From Zancudomyces culisetae (lineage: Eukaryota > Kickxellomycota > Harpellomycetes > Harpellales > Legeriomycetaceae), in assembly GCA_001969505.1 (NCBI GenBank), contig LSSK01001445.1:1-24345 (forward strand): 24,345 nt of DNA, in the 5' to 3' direction. A program made the translations under genes and the position numbers. The notes beneath the pieces are model-generated. The model was not told where the DNA came from. It saw only the letters and a list, made by a program, of their open reading frames with translations, and ran no database searches. Of the stretch, positions 22,219 through 24,345 are shown piece after piece (within the stretch, counting starts at the first letter, position 1; each line of letters begins with the position of its first letter).

Positions 22219-22302
22219 ATCCAACTCGGAAGAAATATAGATATATCCAAGCTAATTTATTACTTTTTTTTTTGATTATCTACAAGACCAAGCTACAAGA
22301 AA

Positions 22303-23810
22303 ATGGCAAAACCTGTTGTTTATATCATATATTTTTCCCAGGGCAAGAATCTCGTGAAGTTGGGCGAGTCGATAAAGGAGGGTTTGGAGGAAAAGCTCGA
22401 TGTAAAATCCGAAGAATTTCGCGTTGAAGATGCTGGATCCAGATCTGGTAAGCAAAGATAGTTTTATATTAGCCTTATAGGTATAAACGGAATAATTATA
22501 TATTTAATATATTATAAATGGCTGTACCATACACTACAGAAAAAAAAAGCGACAAGCAGAAAAAAAAAGTAATTCCAGTGATTTCACCAAAAATGATGAA
22601 CAACGCAGATGGGTATATCTTTGGAATGCATAGTAGAACAGGGGCAGCCCCGGCTTGTTACAGAAACTTTTGGGATTCCATTGAAAAGCACAAAAATGAG
22701 CTGAATCTTAAAGGAAAGATGGTAGGTGTATTTTTCTCAACTGAAAATCAAGCAAGCGGTCAAGAAGCAATGGCATTTTCAATATTGCCTATGTTGGCCT
22801 ACCATGAGCTAATTTATGTGCCATTGGGAAACCCGGAGAATTTGAAACAGCCAGGAAGTGCGGACATTAGCTGTGGCGGTTCATCATATGGTGCTGGTAC
22901 AATTATTGGACAGGAAAACAACAAGAAACCCACTCAAAGTGAACTCGAAGTGGGTAAAACCCAGGGTCTTAAATTTTCAGAGATAGTCTGTAAATATCTT
23001 GGAAATGGGAATGGGAATGGAAAAACCAAAAAGTCAGGTCAGCAGTCAAGCAATACCGACTCTTCAATCATGGAAAGAATAAGAGAGAACAGGAAGAAAG
23101 ATGTTGAGCCTGCTAGTTTTATGACAGTAAGCAAGCAAAACACCTTGAAGGTTGATACAAGCATTAGTCGTATTAATAAGACTGAAAAAGGTAATTCACA
23201 GATATATTACAAAGTACATGATCGTGTACCTGGTATACACCCAGATCTATATGGTAACAAATAAATGTCGAGTAGTACCCATAACACTTTTTTTAAAAAA
23301 TATATTAAAAATATAGATGACTCAACAGGTGTTAGTGAAAAAAGTGGGAATAGTGAAGATGTTCCACTGAAGCAGATAGCCAGCGATCTATTGAAAAACG
23401 CGAAAAAGTTGATCAGACAGGATTCCGACAAGTCAAATGCGCCAAAAAACAACGAGGTAAAAGAAGCTGAAGCTGAAGCTAAACCCGAAACTCCAGTCGC
23501 TGAGAAGGTAGCAGATGCACAGAAAGAGGAGCAGAAGAGTCAAGAGGTGGAGGCACACCAGGAACAACATGCGGAGAAACAGGAATCCGCACAGAAAGAT
23601 GCAAACGGTGGCGAGACAAAAAAGCAAGACACAAACGCCCAGGAAGTGAAGGAATTATTGCAAGCTTTGCAGGACTCAGCACCAAAATCAGATCTCTTGG
23701 AGGTTAAACAGATGCATCTTGATGAAAAATTCCAGTCTACAGCAGATTCAGAAAAATACAAAACGCTTGGGTTTAAAAAAATCATGAAAAGAATTTCAAA
23801 GATATTTTGA
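22303..23810 (+). CDS. Flavodoxin-like (WrbA/Pst2/Ycp4 family) protein with long acidic tail, three exons
   Basis: Model: join 22303-22447, 22540-23253, 23317-23810, giving 450 residues. Family members are FMN-binding NAD(P)H:quinone oxidoreductases; yeast Pst2, Rfs1 and Ycp4 sit at eisosomes. The domain spans residues 1 to about 202: MAKPVVYIIYFSQGKN, then DGYIFGMHSRTG (72-83), FWD (92-94), VFFSTENQASGQE (112-124) and GGSSYGAGTIIG (161-172). The usual STYGH phosphate loop reads SQGKN, so FMN binding may be altered. Intron 1 (donor GTAAGC, acceptor CTACAG) is needed because the frame closes. Intron 2 (23254-23316, GTAACA to ATAG, 63 nt, phase-preserving) contains TAA at 23262-23264. Retained, it gives a 289-residue protein; spliced, it adds an acidic, Glu/Lys/Gln-rich tail ending GFKKIMKRISKIF, a possible membrane-binding helix. 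The domain call is strong; the third exon is moderately supported. Confidence 0.85.
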
Positions 23811-24003
23811 AATGCCTTGTTAAGTTTTATGTTTTATAGCTATTTTATTTTTCAACATTACTGTTCTGTTAAACACACTTTCAATAAAGTAATATTTTTA
23901 ATCCGAATGAACCCAAAAATTGCTTTTTTTTTTTTCGGTAGAAAAAAAATTTATTTAGAAAATAAACAGTTCCTAAAAAATAAAAACAATCTATATTCTA
24001 AAC
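23811..24003. other. 3' region with candidate retroelement A-tail
   Basis: This is the 3' untranslated region of the flavodoxin-like gene, with an AATAAA at about 23883, next to the end of the minus-strand element. A run of 12 T on the plus strand (23924-23935) is a 12-A run beyond the stop codon of the minus-strand ORF and may be the element's 3' terminus. Confidence 0.4.
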
Positions 24004-24345
24004 TCATCCTATTCCCCTTCGACTCTCTAGAGTCTCCGTACCCGATGGGCATTGGTTCAAGGGGAGTGGGACTACACTAATATCTTTCAACACTAGGTAG
24101 CGAGGTAAAAAGGTCTCGTTAAGAAACCGGGCTGTGGAAACCACTGCTCTAACGCAAGTGGCGTTTGGATCCCGAAGAATCCCAGGTAGTTTGAGCTTTA
24201 ACTCCTCCCCCAGGAGTTTACCCACGATTTTCCTGCGAAGCTCAACACACTCGGAAATCGTGCTAGATAAAAAAGAACTATAAAAATCTATAAATTCAGT
24301 AAGTAAATCCTTCCTAATCTCGTCCCATCTGCTGCAATCTAATAA
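24004..24345 (-). mobile_element. C-terminal end of a LINE-like retrotransposon ORF, partial
   Basis: A minus-strand frame is open from the right edge to a TGA at 24006-24004, about 113 residues; its upstream part lies outside the window. It begins LLDCSRWDEIRKDLL, which resembles the segment after the zinc knuckle at the C-terminus of non-LTR retrotransposon ORF2 proteins (H-x-LL-x-C, then W/Y and R). Middle parts are helical (IVGKLLGEELKLKLPG) and the end is arginine- and glycine-rich. The base composition is visibly richer in G and C than the neighbouring genes and spacers, as expected for an inserted element. An A12 run lies about 70 bases beyond the stop in the minus-strand sense. No reverse transcriptase motif is visible within the window, so the assignment rests on the tail pattern, composition and A-tract. 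It could instead be an ordinary host gene end. Confidence 0.45.

Larger units (their letters stand above)
19218..22302. other. 3 kb divergent AT-rich spacer
   Basis: This is the shared upstream region of the membrane protein gene (-) and the flavodoxin-like gene (+). It may contain the missing 5' exons of the former. Other contents: a CATCA-type repeat at 19937-19959, a GGGGGG patch near 20743, a GC palindrome at 21668-21679, and a TATATAAT box at about 22211, some 90 bases before the flavodoxin ATG. Frames at 20359-20616 and 21236-21463 (-) have no recognisable features and are not called. Confidence 0.4.

Noticed and set aside
22518-22539. ATG at 22518 as the start of the flavodoxin-like protein
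   Set aside because: That start would drop the first strand of the flavodoxin fold. An upstream exon from 22303 begins with the family's N-terminus and splices in phase to the CTACAG acceptor at 22539.
24050-24075. GGTTCAAGG, similar to a tRNA B box
   Set aside because: No A box or cloverleaf could be formed around it, and it lies in the retroelement-like ORF.

Overview
The window looks like nuclear DNA from an intron-bearing ascomycete fungus, most likely a yeast-like species. It is AT-rich. Five of the seven recognisable host genes need spliceosomal introns with GTAAGN, GTATGT or GTAGGT donors and AG acceptors. The gene set is eukaryotic and fungal: a Prm1 fusion protein, a DEK_C-SWIB chromatin protein, the beta subunit of NAC, a mitochondrial thioredoxin and an eisosome-type flavodoxin-like protein. 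The species cannot be named from the sequence alone. Genes are sparse and separated by long AT-rich spacers.

Layout, left to right. A three-exon mitochondrial thioredoxin gene (+) lies at 704-1343. A spacer of about 6.7 kb follows with no confident gene; a cluster of weak minus-strand exon candidates lies at 2454-3027. The two-exon NAC-beta (EGD1/BTF3) gene (+) is at 8018-8693. After another AT-rich spacer comes an intronless DEK_C/AT-hook/SWIB protein gene (+) at 11653-12360. A short two-exon gene (-) at 12829-13460 converges on it and encodes a secreted thioredoxin-fold protein that has lost its CxxC. PRM1 (-) is at 14226-16727 with a 22-nt first exon. A single-pass membrane protein of unknown function (-) is at 17651-19088, and its 5' exons are unresolved. 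After a 3 kb spacer comes a flavodoxin-like gene (+) at 22303-23810. Its third exon is reached only by removing a 63-nt in-frame intron that contains the stop codon. At the right edge is the C-terminal end of a minus-strand ORF that resembles the tail of a LINE-type retrotransposon, with an A-tract beyond its stop.

No operon-like logic applies. The loosely shared themes are membrane and cell-surface functions (Prm1, the unknown membrane protein, the eisosome-type flavodoxin) and thioredoxin folds (one active mitochondrial, one catalytically degenerate in the secretory pathway). The most interesting items are the retained-intron/stop arrangement of the flavodoxin gene, the CxxC-less PDI-like protein, and the unknown membrane protein. 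Splice models were made by eye from frame, phase and splice-site motifs and are untested.
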